From NCBI RefSeq assembly GCF_000373565.1, contig NZ_KB891849.1:124001-188000 (forward strand): a stretch of 64,000 bases of DNA. Reading direction: 5' to 3'. A program made the translations under genes and the position numbers. The DNA comes from Streptomyces sp. HmicA12 (GTDB lineage Bacteria; Actinomycetota; Actinomycetes; Streptomycetales; Streptomycetaceae). Shown here one piece after another: positions 28,028-36,205 of the stretch (the stretch's first letter is position 1; each line of letters starts with the position of its first letter). A model generated the notes under the pieces. That model was given only the letters and a program-made list of their open reading frames with translations. It was not told the DNA's origin and made no database searches.

Positions 28028-28033
28028 AGTCTA
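28028..28033 (-). promoter_or_regulatory. Candidate -10 of the rpsD promoter
   Basis: TAGACT on the minus strand, a strong match to the Streptomyces vegetative -10, with GCGACC 18 nt upstream inside the end of the HNH gene as a weak -35. Transcription would start near 28021, giving the long rpsD leader. Confidence 0.5.
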
Positions 28034-28042
28034 CCGGATCAG

Positions 28043-28741
28043 TCAGGGGCAGGTCGCCAGCAGGTCCTGGAGGGCCAGCTTCTCCGGCGCGGTGACCGTG
28101 AGCCGGTACTTGTGCTTGATCCCGGTCCAGCGGCGCCCGTACTCGCACCAGAAGCTCTTGTTCTGCGGCTTCCACTTGTCGGGGGTCTTGCTGCTCTTCT
28201 CGTAGTTGGCCGTCTTGTCGGCGGCGAGCAGCACGTCGAGGTCGTTGGCGTAGGTGAGCCGCTTCTGCGCGGTCCAGGCCCAGGCCCCGGCCCGCCAGGC
28301 GGCGCCGAGCGCGACGACGTGGTCGGTCTGGATCTGGGAGGCGCGGCGGTAGTAGTAGGGCAGCTTCTTGCCCGTGTACGGGTCGTGCAGTGTGCCCGAG
28401 ATCACCACGCAGGGGTTCCGGTCGCCCTCCCGCATGTCCGTGAGGTCGCGGCGCAGGACGTCGTCCCGGGTGTCACAGCCGTTGCGCCCGCCGGGGGCGT
28501 CGACGTCGTCGCTCCATCCGTCGCCGAACTCGGTCCTCCTGTACGTCTGCCAGTTCTCGCCCCAGGCGACCTTCAGCCCCGCCAGCTGGGTCTTGGCGGT
28601 GGCCGCGGTGGGCGGGAAGCCGGTGCTCGCGAGGTACTGCGGTGACGGAAGGGTGGCAGGCTCGTCGGCCGCCTGCGCACAGCCCGCGACGCCGGCGAGG
28701 AGGAGGGTGGCGGCGACGGTGCGGTGGCGTGCCTTGCGCAT
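28043..28741 (-). CDS. Lipoprotein with HNH-type (DUF1524/GmrSD C-terminal-like) nuclease domain
   Basis: 232 residues. Residues 1-21 form a lipoprotein signal peptide with lipobox VAGC and the lipidated Cys21, placing the protein outside the membrane. The nuclease-like core includes the QTDHVVALGAAW motif (DH pair), a downstream NDLDVLLAAD with the metal-facing Asn, and the final WKPQNKSFWCEYGRRW block. This pattern is the DUF1524 HNH family seen in secreted Streptomyces nucleases. A likely role is extracellular DNA degradation or nutrient scavenging. It lies between rarA and rpsD on the same strand; its stop is only 10 nt from the rpsD -10. Confidence 0.85.
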   Translation of the reverse strand: MRKARHRTVAATLLLAGVAGCAQAADEPATLPSPQYLASTGFPPTAATAKTQLAGLKVAWGENWQTYRRTEFGDGWSDDVDAPGGRNGCDTRDDVLRRDLTDMREGDRNPCVVISGTLHDPYTGKKLPYYYRRASQIQTDHVVALGAAWRAGAWAWTAQKRLTYANDLDVLLAADKTANYEKSSKTPDKWKPQNKSFWCEYGRRWTGIKHKYRLTVTAPEKLALQDLLATCP

Positions 28742-28811
28742 GGGGTGAGCCTAGGTGGGGCGGGACGGGGGTGCCTGTCGGGCGGGCCCGTCTGCCGGGT
28801 CGCTGTGCGTT

Positions 28812-29041
28812 GCCGGGTGCGGGGTGCGTCGTGGCTGGTCGCGCCGTTCCCGCGCCCCTGAAGGCATGCGCTGCGCGCAGCTTCCCTGGGGCGAGCGAAG
28901 CTCGCTTCCAGGGGCGCGGGGAACCGCGCGAAGCAGGACCACCGGGTCGCAGTCGCCCACGAAACGGCAACCCGGCAGACGCGAAGGCTGCAAGGGGCGC
29001 GGGGAACGGCGCGACCAGCCACGACGAGCGCCGCACCCGGC
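28812..29041. repeat. 230-nt element with about 48-nt near-identical inverted ends
   Basis: The arm 28812-28859 is the near-exact reverse complement of 28993-29041: 11 identical bases at the outer end, about 5 divergent, then 11 and about 21 further matching bases with one single-base gap. The 133-nt interior holds a second, smaller inverted pair (AGCTTCCCTGG with CTTCCAGGGG) and a GCGAGCGAAGCTCGC palindrome. No ORF is seen and no target-site duplication is obvious. It lies in the 325-nt gap between rarA and the HNH gene, and nothing else is seen in that gap. Confidence 0.7.
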
Positions 29042-29066
29042 GACGAAACATGAACGCCGCAGACGC

Positions 29067-30425
29067 TCAGCCGCCCGAATCCCCCTGCAGCCGCTCCCTG
29101 ACTCGCTCGACCACATCGGCGTACCGCGCCTCGGCCCCATAGCGAGTCGGCTGGTAATAGCGCCGCCCGGCGATCGCGTCCGGCGCGTACTGCTGCGCCG
29201 CGATCCCTCCGGGCACGTCATGCGGATACACGTACCCCTGCGCATGCCCCAGCTTGGCCGCGCCCTTGTAGTGGCCGTCCCGGAGGTGCGGCGGCACCGG
29301 TCCGGCCAGGCCGCCCCGCACGTCCTCCATGGCGGCGCCGATCGCCGTCGTCGCCGCGTTCGACTTCGGGGCGAGGGCGAGAGCGATCGTGGCGTGGCTC
29401 AGGGTCAGCGCGGCCTCCGGGAAGCCGATCATGGCGACGGCCTGGGCCGCGGCGACCGCCGTGGGCAGGGCCGTCGGGTCGGCGAGGCCGATGTCCTCGC
29501 TGGCGGAGATCATCAGGCGGCGGGCGATGAAGCGCGGGTCCTCGCCGGCCTCGATCATGCGGGCCAGATAGTGCAGCGCCGCGTCCACGTCCGAGCCGCG
29601 GATGGACTTGATCAGGGCGCTGGCCACGTCGTAGTGCTGGTCCCCGTCACGGTCGTACTTCACCGCCACGCGGTTGACCGTCTCCTCGACGCTTTCGAGG
29701 GTGATGGACGCCTCGCCCTTGGCCATGGCCGCGCCGGCCGCCGCCTCCAGGGCCGTGAGCGCCCGGCGCGCGTCACCGCCCGCGACCCGCAGCAGATGTT
29801 CCTCGGCGTCCGCGTCGAGCACGACGGCGTCGTCCAGGCCCCGCTCCTCGGTCAGCGCCCTGGCCATCAGGCCGCGCAGATCGTCGTCGGTCAGCGGCTC
29901 CAGGGTGAGGAGCAGTGAGCGGGACAGGAGCGGGGAGATCACCGAGAAGTACGGGTTCTCGGTGGTGGCCGCGATCAGCGTCACCCAGCGGTTCTCCACC
30001 GCGGGCAGCAGCGAGTCCTGCTGGGCCTTGCTGAAGCGGTGGATCTCGTCGAGGAAGAGGACGGTCTCCTTGCCGTGCCCGCCCATCGCGCGCCGCGCGC
30101 CCTCGATGACGGCCCGCACTTCCTTCACGCCCGCGGTGATCGCGGACAGCTCCACGAACCGCTTGTCGGTCGCCTTCGAGACCACGTACGCCAAGGTCGT
30201 CTTGCCGATGCCGGGCGGGCCCCAGAGGATCACCGACGAGGCGCCGGCCGACCCTCCCCCGCCCTCCCCGACCAGGCGGCGCAGCGGCGAGCCCTGCTTC
30301 AGCAGGTGTCGCTGGCCGACTACTTCGTCGAGGGTGCGCGGGCGCATCCGGACGGCCAGCGGACTCGCGGACGGGTCCTTCTCCTGGCGTTCCTCGGCTG
30401 CGGCGGTGAAGAGGTCGGGTTCCAC
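29067..30425 (-). CDS. rarA: Replication-associated recombination protein RarA (MgsA)
   Basis: AAA+ clamp-loader-like ATPase that acts at stalled forks. The 452 residues carry the N-terminal RMRPRTLDEVVGQRHLL, Walker A GPPGIGKTT near 70, Walker B LFLDEIHRFSK and sensor TTENPYFSV. The C-terminal MgsA tetramerisation domain includes the ISASEDIGLADP signature. A TTG at 30431 is possible, but the GTG at 30423-30425 has AGGG 8 nt upstream and is preferred. It lies downstream of the VKOR gene on the same strand with a 45-nt gap. Confidence 0.95.
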   Translation of the reverse strand: MEPDLFTAAAEERQEKDPSASPLAVRMRPRTLDEVVGQRHLLKQGSPLRRLVGEGGGGSAGASSVILWGPPGIGKTTLAYVVSKATDKRFVELSAITAGVKEVRAVIEGARRAMGGHGKETVLFLDEIHRFSKAQQDSLLPAVENRWVTLIAATTENPYFSVISPLLSRSLLLTLEPLTDDDLRGLMARALTEERGLDDAVVLDADAEEHLLRVAGGDARRALTALEAAAGAAMAKGEASITLESVEETVNRVAVKYDRDGDQHYDVASALIKSIRGSDVDAALHYLARMIEAGEDPRFIARRLMISASEDIGLADPTALPTAVAAAQAVAMIGFPEAALTLSHATIALALAPKSNAATTAIGAAMEDVRGGLAGPVPPHLRDGHYKGAAKLGHAQGYVYPHDVPGGIAAQQYAPDAIAGRRYYQPTRYGAEARYADVVERVRERLQGDSGG

Positions 30426-30470
30426 GACCAAAACCCTAAGTCACACCACTGACAACCCCACCGGCGCCGG

Positions 30471-31130
30471 TCAGGCCCAGAGCTTGTCGCCCCAGCGCGT
30501 GAAGATCAGGACGGCGATGATGCCGATGTGCAGGACGGGCAGCGCCCACGTGAAGTCCTCGAAGAAGGACTTCAGCCAGCGGGGCGTCGGCAGGAAGTCG
30601 TTGCGGACGTTGAACGACGTGACGTACCAGAACATCAGGATCGTGGCGACCCACGCCAGGCAGCACCACAGGCACAGCGCGTTGATCCGGTACAGGGACT
30701 GGAACTGCAGCCAGGTCACGAACCCGACGCCGAACAGGCAGCCCGCGTTGAACGTCAGCCAGTACCAGCGCGGGTAGGTCGCCCGGGCCAGCAGGCTCAT
30801 GCCGACGCAGATCACGACCGCGTAGGCGGCGAGGCCCAGCATCGGGTTCGGGAAGCCGAAGGCCGACGCCTGGTCGCTCTCCATGATCGAGCCGCAGGAC
30901 AGGATCGGGTTGATGGAGCAGCCCGGCGTGAAGGTGGTCCCCGCGACCTTCGCCTCGAGGATCTTGAACTTGTCGATCGTGATGACCCACGCCGCGAGCA
31001 GGCCCGCCGCTCCGGTGATCACCAGGAGCAGGCCGAAGGCACGGCTCCCGCCGACCGAACGCGGACCGCCTCCGCTGTCGATGTCGCGGGAGACGCTGTC
31101 GCTGTCGCTTGCTGTGGTCGTCTTGCTCAT
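30471..31130 (-). CDS. Vitamin K epoxide reductase (VKOR) family membrane protein
   Basis: Integral membrane quinone reductase that reoxidises a periplasm-side thiol oxidase to make disulfides. It has 219 residues and about five hydrophobic segments. The loop cysteine pair is at C71 and C79 and the active-site CLWC at 153-156, followed by another Cys. The 30 N-terminal residues are Ser/Asp-rich and soluble. The ATG at 31128-31130 is chosen by homology. No DsbA-like partner gene is in the window. It is divergent from the ABC transporter. Confidence 0.92.
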   Translation of the reverse strand: MSKTTTASDSDSVSRDIDSGGGPRSVGGSRAFGLLLVITGAAGLLAAWVITIDKFKILEAKVAGTTFTPGCSINPILSCGSIMESDQASAFGFPNPMLGLAAYAVVICVGMSLLARATYPRWYWLTFNAGCLFGVGFVTWLQFQSLYRINALCLWCCLAWVATILMFWYVTSFNVRNDFLPTPRWLKSFFEDFTWALPVLHIGIIAVLIFTRWGDKLWA

Positions 31131-31269
31131 CACGCCGATCCGTAAGTGAGATGTGTGGCCTGCGGGCACGCTCATTCTGCCGTACCGGCCCGGGTGTCCA
31201 CCGTTCGATGGACATAAGGATGTACGCCCGGAGGTCCCGGAGCGTTCGCTCCGGCGCGACGCTCCTGCC

Positions 31270-32160
31270 ATGACCACAGACACGGCAGAACTCGCGGTGG
31301 ACGTACGGGGGCTGCGCAAGCGGTACGGCGACGTGACCGCCGTCGACGGCCTCGACCTGAGGATCCGTACGGGGGAGGTCTTCGGACTGCTCGGGCCCAA
31401 CGGCGCGGGCAAGTCCACGACGGTGGAGATCCTCCAGGGCAACCGGGCCAGGGACGGCGGCGACGTGACCGTGCTCGGCGCGGACCCGGGCAGCGCGGGG
31501 CGCGGCCGGCGCTCCCGTGTCGGCATCGTGTGGCAGGACGAGTCGGCGCCCGCGGAGCTGACGGTGCGCGAGACCGTGCGGCACTTCGCCGGCTACTACC
31601 CGACACCGCGCGACCCCGACCGGGTCATCGAACTGGTCGGCCTGGAGAAGAAGGCGAACGCCCGGATCAAGAGTCTGTCGGGCGGCCAGCGGCGCCGTCT
31701 GGACGTCGCGCTCGGCGTCATCGGCGACCCGGAGCTGCTGCTCCTGGACGAGCCGACGACCGGGTTCGACCCGGCGGCCCGGCGCCGGTTCTGGGAGCTG
31801 ATCCGGATGCTCGCCGACGAGGGCACGACGATCCTGCTCACCACCCACTACCTGGAGGAGGCGGAGGCGCTCGCGCGGCGGCTCGCGGTGATCGCGTCGG
31901 GCCGGGTCGTCGCCGAGGGCACCCCCGCGGAGCTGCGCGCCCGCTACGGCACCCGGGCCACCGTCGAGTGGACCGAGGCCGACGGCACCCCGCGCAGCGA
32001 GCGCACCGACACCCCCACCCGCGCGGTCGCCGAGCTGACGTACCGCTTCGACGGCGAGATCCCCGGGCTGAGGATCAGCCGCCCGACCCTCGAGGACGTG
32101 TACCTGCGCCTCACCGGACAGGACCGCCAGGACCGACACTCGCAGGAGACGCAGCGATGA
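31270..32160 (+). CDS. ABC transporter ATP-binding protein (DrrA-like exporter type)
   Basis: 296 residues: Walker A GPNGAGKST at 42-50, signature LSGGQ at 136-140, Walker B LLLLDEP near 156-162 and the switch histidine in LLTTHYLEEAE. The domain order and C-terminal extension match the drug or lipid exporter class. The ATG at 31270 gives the family start; no strong ribosome site is visible. Its stop overlaps the permease start by 4 nt (ATGA). Confidence 0.92.
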   Translation: MTTDTAELAVDVRGLRKRYGDVTAVDGLDLRIRTGEVFGLLGPNGAGKSTTVEILQGNRARDGGDVTVLGADPGSAGRGRRSRVGIVWQDESAPAELTVRETVRHFAGYYPTPRDPDRVIELVGLEKKANARIKSLSGGQRRRLDVALGVIGDPELLLLDEPTTGFDPAARRRFWELIRMLADEGTTILLTTHYLEEAEALARRLAVIASGRVVAEGTPAELRARYGTRATVEWTEADGTPRSERTDTPTRAVAELTYRFDGEIPGLRISRPTLEDVYLRLTGQDRQDRHSQETQR

Positions 32161-33002
32161 CGACCGCGACGCGCGCCAAGAAGGACGCACGAACCGCTCA
32201 ACGCCTGCCCGGTGCCTGGCAGTTGGGGCTGCGGCGCGGCGCCCTCGAGATCAAGCAGTTCTTCCGGATGCGGGAACAGGTGGTCTTCACCTTCGCCTTC
32301 CCGGTCGTCTTCCTCTTCCTCTTCGCGTCGATCTTCAGCGACGACGTGCAGGGCGCGGGCATCAACGCCTCGCAGCTGTACGTGCCCGCGATGACGGCGG
32401 CGGGCATCATGTCGACAAGTTTCCAGTCGCTCGGCATCTCGATCGCCATCGAGCGGGACGAGAAGGTGCTGCGCCGGCTGAGCGGTACGCCGATGCCTCC
32501 GGCCTCGTACTTCCTCGGGAAGGTGTGGCTCGTGCTCGTCACGGGTCTCATGGAGACGGCGATCCTGCTCGCCGTGGGCACCACCCTCTACGACGTCGAC
32601 CTGCCGTCGAGCGCGGGCAAGTGGTTCACGTTCGCCTGGCTGTTCCTGCTCGGCATCACGGCATGCGCGCTGCTCGGCATCGCGATCAGCTCCGTGCCGA
32701 AGTCAGGCAAGAGCGCGACCTCCGTCGTCGTTCTTCCCTTCCTGGTCCTGCAGTTCATCTCCGGTGTCTACATCGCGATCGACACCATCCCGGACTGGAT
32801 GCTGAACATCGGGGCCGTCTTCCCTCTGAAGTGGCTGTGCCAGGGCCTGCGCGGGGTCTTCCTGCCGGACTCGGCGCATGTCCTGGAGCAGGCGGGCGGC
32901 TGGGAGTTCGGGAAGGCTGCTCTGGTGCTGGGGGCCTGGTGCGTCGGAGGATTGGTGCTGTGCCTGCTGACTTTCCGGTGGAAGAACCGGCGCGACGGGT
33001 GA
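32157..33002 (+). CDS. ABC-2 type transporter permease
   Basis: 281 residues with about six hydrophobic segments and the ABC-2 signature region around LRRLSGTPMPPASYFLGK near residues 100-120. It forms the membrane half of the exporter with the upstream ATPase; the substrate is unknown. It overlaps the ATPase stop (ATGA) and its stop overlaps the kinase start (GTGA). That supports one mRNA in which the sensor kinase and regulator control or sense the exporter's substrate. Confidence 0.92.
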   Translation: MTTATRAKKDARTAQRLPGAWQLGLRRGALEIKQFFRMREQVVFTFAFPVVFLFLFASIFSDDVQGAGINASQLYVPAMTAAGIMSTSFQSLGISIAIERDEKVLRRLSGTPMPPASYFLGKVWLVLVTGLMETAILLAVGTTLYDVDLPSSAGKWFTFAWLFLLGITACALLGIAISSVPKSGKSATSVVVLPFLVLQFISGVYIAIDTIPDWMLNIGAVFPLKWLCQGLRGVFLPDSAHVLEQAGGWEFGKAALVLGAWCVGGLVLCLLTFRWKNRRDG

Positions 33003-34204
33003 CCCCCGTGAACCCACGGACCGCTCCGCGCGGGGTGGACGTCTGGGCCCGCACCTTCCGGCTCTGGGACACCTACTTCGCGATCGTGTGGCTGGCCACG
33101 CTGATGTTCGTGCTCGGCACGGCACAACCGGCGTGGCCGGTCCGCGTGGCGGCCGGATGCCCCCTCGCGCTGCTCGTCCCCTGGTACGTGGTGTACGGGC
33201 GGCCGGTGCTGATGACCGAGGGCACGGCCGAGCGGCGCGCGGTGACGTACATCGCGGGGGCCGTGGCCGTGTATCTGATGCCGGGCGTGCTGGTCGGCGA
33301 GACGCGGCTGATGGCCTTCGCGCTCGTACCGCAGTGCTTCATCGCGCTGCGCTACCGGCGGGCGATGGTCGCGGTCACCGTCATCAACCTCGCGCCGGTG
33401 GCGGGCTGGGCGCTGCTCTGGGACGTCGGCGGCCAGGACCTCTTCTTCAACTCGGTGTTCGCCGTGGTGACCCTCGTGTTCTCGGCGGCGTTCGGCGGCT
33501 GGACGATTCGGATCATGGACCAGAGCCAGGAACGGGCCGAGCTGATCGCGGAGCTGGACGCCAGCCGCGAGGAGGTGGCCCAGCTCTCCGCGGACCGCGG
33601 CGCCCTCGCCGAGCGCGAGCGGATGTCCCGGGAGATCCACGACACGCTCGCCCAGGGCTTCACCAGCGTCCTGATGCTCGTCCAGGCCGTCGACGCCGAG
33701 CTGACGGACGATGTCCCGCAGGCCCGGCGCCACTTGCGGCTGATGGCGGACACCGCGCGGCAGAACCTCGCGGAGGCGCGGGCGCTCGTCGCGGGCGGCG
33801 CCCCGGCCGACCTGGACGGCGCGTCCCTGCCCGACGCGCTGCGCCGGCTCGCGTCCCGGCACGACGCGAAGGTTCACGTCAGCGGCGCGGCGGGGCCGTT
33901 GGCGCCCGGCCTGGAAGTGGTGGCCCTGCGCGGCTGCCAGGAAGCCCTCGCCAACGTACGCAAGCACGCGGCGCCCGACACCGCGGTGCACATCGAACTC
34001 ACCTACACAGCAGGTGAGTTGAGTATCTCCATTCGTGACTCGGGGCCCGGTTTCGACCCGGGTGCCACCACCGACGGGTTCGGGCTGCGCGGCCTTCGGG
34101 CGCGTGCCGCGGAGGTCGGCGGCACCGCCACCGTCGACAGTTCCCCCGGCGCGGGCACCACCGTCACCGTCCGGCTCCCGGTACCCGAGAGGACCCTTTC
34201 GTGA
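32999..34204 (+). CDS. Sensor histidine kinase (HisKA_3 class)
   Basis: 401 residues. About five transmembrane helices fill residues 20-175 with no large extracellular loop, so sensing is probably within or via the membrane. A short coiled segment leads to the HisKA_3 dimerisation domain with phospho-acceptor H214 in SREIHDTLAQGF. The HATPase domain follows, with N-box ANVRKHA and G-box DSGPGFDP and GFGLRGL. The GTG at 32999 overlaps the permease stop by 4 nt. It partners the NarL-type regulator that follows, in the arrangement typical of drug- or envelope-stress exporters. Confidence 0.93.
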   Translation: MTPVNPRTAPRGVDVWARTFRLWDTYFAIVWLATLMFVLGTAQPAWPVRVAAGCPLALLVPWYVVYGRPVLMTEGTAERRAVTYIAGAVAVYLMPGVLVGETRLMAFALVPQCFIALRYRRAMVAVTVINLAPVAGWALLWDVGGQDLFFNSVFAVVTLVFSAAFGGWTIRIMDQSQERAELIAELDASREEVAQLSADRGALAERERMSREIHDTLAQGFTSVLMLVQAVDAELTDDVPQARRHLRLMADTARQNLAEARALVAGGAPADLDGASLPDALRRLASRHDAKVHVSGAAGPLAPGLEVVALRGCQEALANVRKHAAPDTAVHIELTYTAGELSISIRDSGPGFDPGATTDGFGLRGLRARAAEVGGTATVDSSPGAGTTVTVRLPVPERTLS

Positions 34205-34824
34205 TCCGCATCCTGCTCGCCGACGACCACCCCGTCGTCCGCGAGGGCCTGCGCGCCATGCTCGACGCCGAACCGGACCTGGAGGTCGTCGCGGAGGCGT
34301 CGAACGGCCCGCGGGCCGAGGCGCTCGCCGCCGAACTCGCCCCGGACATCGTCCTGATGGACCTGCGGATGCCGGGCGGCGACGGCGTCGAGTCGATCGT
34401 GCGGATGTCCGCGGCCGGGCTGCCGTGCCGGATGATCGTCCTGACGACGTACGAGACGGACCGCGACATCCTGCGGGCCGTGGAGGCGGGCGCGGCCGGC
34501 TATCTGCTCAAGGACATGGCCCGGGCCGAACTCGCGGGCGCGGTGCGCGCCGCCGCGCGGGGCGAGACGGTGCTGGCCCCCTCGGTCGCGGCGCGGCTCG
34601 TGGACCAGCTCAGGACGAACCCGGAGCGTCCGCGGCTCTCCGAGCGGGAGACGGCGGTGCTGCGGCTGGTCGCCGACGGGTGCACGAACGCGGAGATCGG
34701 GCGGCGCCTGCATGTCGCCGAGTCGACGGTGAAGACGCATTTGCTGCGCGTGTTCGGCAAGTTGGGGGTGGACGACCGCACGGCCGCTGTCACCAGTGCG
34801 ATGCGCTTCGGGTTGCTGGAGTAG
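34201..34824 (+). CDS. Response regulator, NarL/FixJ family
   Basis: 207 residues. The receiver domain has acidic residues D8-D9, phospho-acceptor D54 in VLMDLRMPG and the switch lysine in YLLKDM. The C-terminal LuxR-type helix-turn-helix covers about 140-200 (LSERETAVLRLVADGCTNAEIG, core ERETAVLRLVADG). The GTG start overlaps the kinase stop. It probably regulates the linked ABC exporter; its operator was not identified. It is convergent with hisS across a long hairpin. Confidence 0.93.
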   Translation: MIRILLADDHPVVREGLRAMLDAEPDLEVVAEASNGPRAEALAAELAPDIVLMDLRMPGGDGVESIVRMSAAGLPCRMIVLTTYETDRDILRAVEAGAAGYLLKDMARAELAGAVRAAARGETVLAPSVAARLVDQLRTNPERPRLSERETAVLRLVADGCTNAEIGRRLHVAESTVKTHLLRVFGKLGVDDRTAAVTSAMRFGLLE

Positions 34825-34853
34825 GCATCAGTCGCGGCTGCGGGCCGGTGGGC

Positions 34854-34923
34854 GGCTGGTCGCGCAGTTCCCCGCGCCCCTGAAGCGAGCTTCGCTCGCC
34901 CAGGGGGAACTGCGTGACCAGCC
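34854..34923. terminator. Long hairpin of a dispersed repeat family between convergent genes
   Basis: 20-nt arms (34854-34873 with 34904-34923) pairing with one mismatch, enclosing a GCGAG/CTCGC mini-hairpin. It ends 5 nt from the hisS stop. The same core (GGTCGCGC, GTTCCCCGCGCCCCT) recurs at 28836-28859, 28993-29019 and 39417-39434. It probably terminates both directions. Confidence 0.75.
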
Positions 34924-34928
34924 GAACG

Positions 34929-36191
34929 TCAGCCCAGCTTGGCCCGGAGTACCTCGACGACCTGGTCCACCGCGACCGCGGACTGCTCGCCGGACTCCAT
35001 GTTCTTGAGCTGCACGACTCCCTCGGCGAGATCCCGCTCCCCGGCGACGAGCGTGAACCGCGCACCGCTGCGGTTGGCGTTCTTCATCGCGCCCTTGAGG
35101 CCCTTGCCGCCGAACGAGAAGTCCGCCGAGATCCCGGCCTTGCGCAGCTCCGTCACCTTGGCGAACAGCACGCGCCGCGCCTCGTCGCCGAGCGGAACGG
35201 CGAACACGCTGGTCGTGGGCGGGAGTTCCAGCTCCACGCCCTCGGCCTCCAGCGCGAGCACCGTACGGTCGACGCCGAGCGCCCAGCCCACCGACGGCAG
35301 CGACGGGCCGCCGATCATCTCGGACAGACCGTCGTAGCGACCACCGCCGCCCACCGCGGACTGCGAGCCCAGACCGTCGTGGACGAACTCGAAGGTCGTA
35401 CGGGTGTAGTAGTCCAGGCCGCGGACCAGCTTCTCATCGTCCTCGAAGGCGACGCCCTCGGCGATCAGCAGCTCACGCACCTGCTCGTGGTACGCCTTGC
35501 ACGCGTCGCACAGGTAGTCGCGCAGCGAGGGCGCGCCGACGAGCTGCTTCTGCACGTCGGCCCGCTTGTCGTCGAGGACGCGCAGCGGGTTGATCTCGGC
35601 GCGACGCAGCGTCTCCTCGTCCAGGTCGAGGCCGCGCAGGAAGTCCTGCAGGGCGGCCCGGTAGACGGGGCGGCACTCCTTGTCGCCCAGCGAGTTCAGC
35701 AGGATGCGGAAGTCGCTGAGGCCGAGGGAGCGGTACGCCTGGTCGGCCAGCACGATCAGCTCGGCGTCGAGGGCCGGGTCCTCCGCACCGATCGCCTCGG
35801 CGCCGACCTGCGAGAAGTGCCGGTAGCGGCCCTTCTGCGGGCGCTCGTAGCGGTAGTACGAGCCCGAGTACCAGAGCTTGACGGGGAGGTTGCCCGCCTT
35901 GTGGAGGTTGGCCTCCAGCGCGGCGCGCAGCACGGAGGCCGTGCCCTCGGGACGCAGTGCGAGCTTGTCGCCGCCCTTGGTCTCGAAGGCGTACATCTCC
36001 TTGGTCACGATGTCGGTGGACTCGCCGACACCGCGCGCGAACAGCTCCACATTCTCAAAACCGGGTGTCTCGACATAGCCGTAGCCGGAGTTGCGCAGCG
36101 GCGTGGAGATCGCCTCGCGGACCGCCAGGTACTTCGCGGAGTCCGGCGGCAGCAGGTCGTACGTGCCCTTGGGGGCCTGAAAGGTACTCAC
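34929..36191 (-). CDS. hisS: Histidyl-tRNA synthetase
   Basis: Class II synthetase charging tRNA-His. The 420 residues include N-terminal FQAPKGTYDLLPP, motif 2 around YERPQKGRYRHFSQ, the histidine-specific LVRGLDYYTRTTFEF and motif 3 GWALGVDRTVLAL. The C-terminal anticodon-binding domain covers about 325-420. The GTG at 36189-36191 is chosen because homology starts VSTFQAPKG; the frame is open upstream. It lies 14 nt after the metallo-hydrolase gene on the same strand. Confidence 0.97.
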   Translation of the reverse strand: MSTFQAPKGTYDLLPPDSAKYLAVREAISTPLRNSGYGYVETPGFENVELFARGVGESTDIVTKEMYAFETKGGDKLALRPEGTASVLRAALEANLHKAGNLPVKLWYSGSYYRYERPQKGRYRHFSQVGAEAIGAEDPALDAELIVLADQAYRSLGLSDFRILLNSLGDKECRPVYRAALQDFLRGLDLDEETLRRAEINPLRVLDDKRADVQKQLVGAPSLRDYLCDACKAYHEQVRELLIAEGVAFEDDEKLVRGLDYYTRTTFEFVHDGLGSQSAVGGGGRYDGLSEMIGGPSLPSVGWALGVDRTVLALEAEGVELELPPTTSVFAVPLGDEARRVLFAKVTELRKAGISADFSFGGKGLKGAMKNANRSGARFTLVAGERDLAEGVVQLKNMESGEQSAVAVDQVVEVLRAKLG

Positions 36192-36205
36192 GGGAGGTCT
36201 TCTCG

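Noticed and set aside
28812..29041. Insertion sequence or transposon remnant
   Set aside because: No transposase fragment, no target-site duplication next to the arms. It is reported only as an inverted-repeat element.
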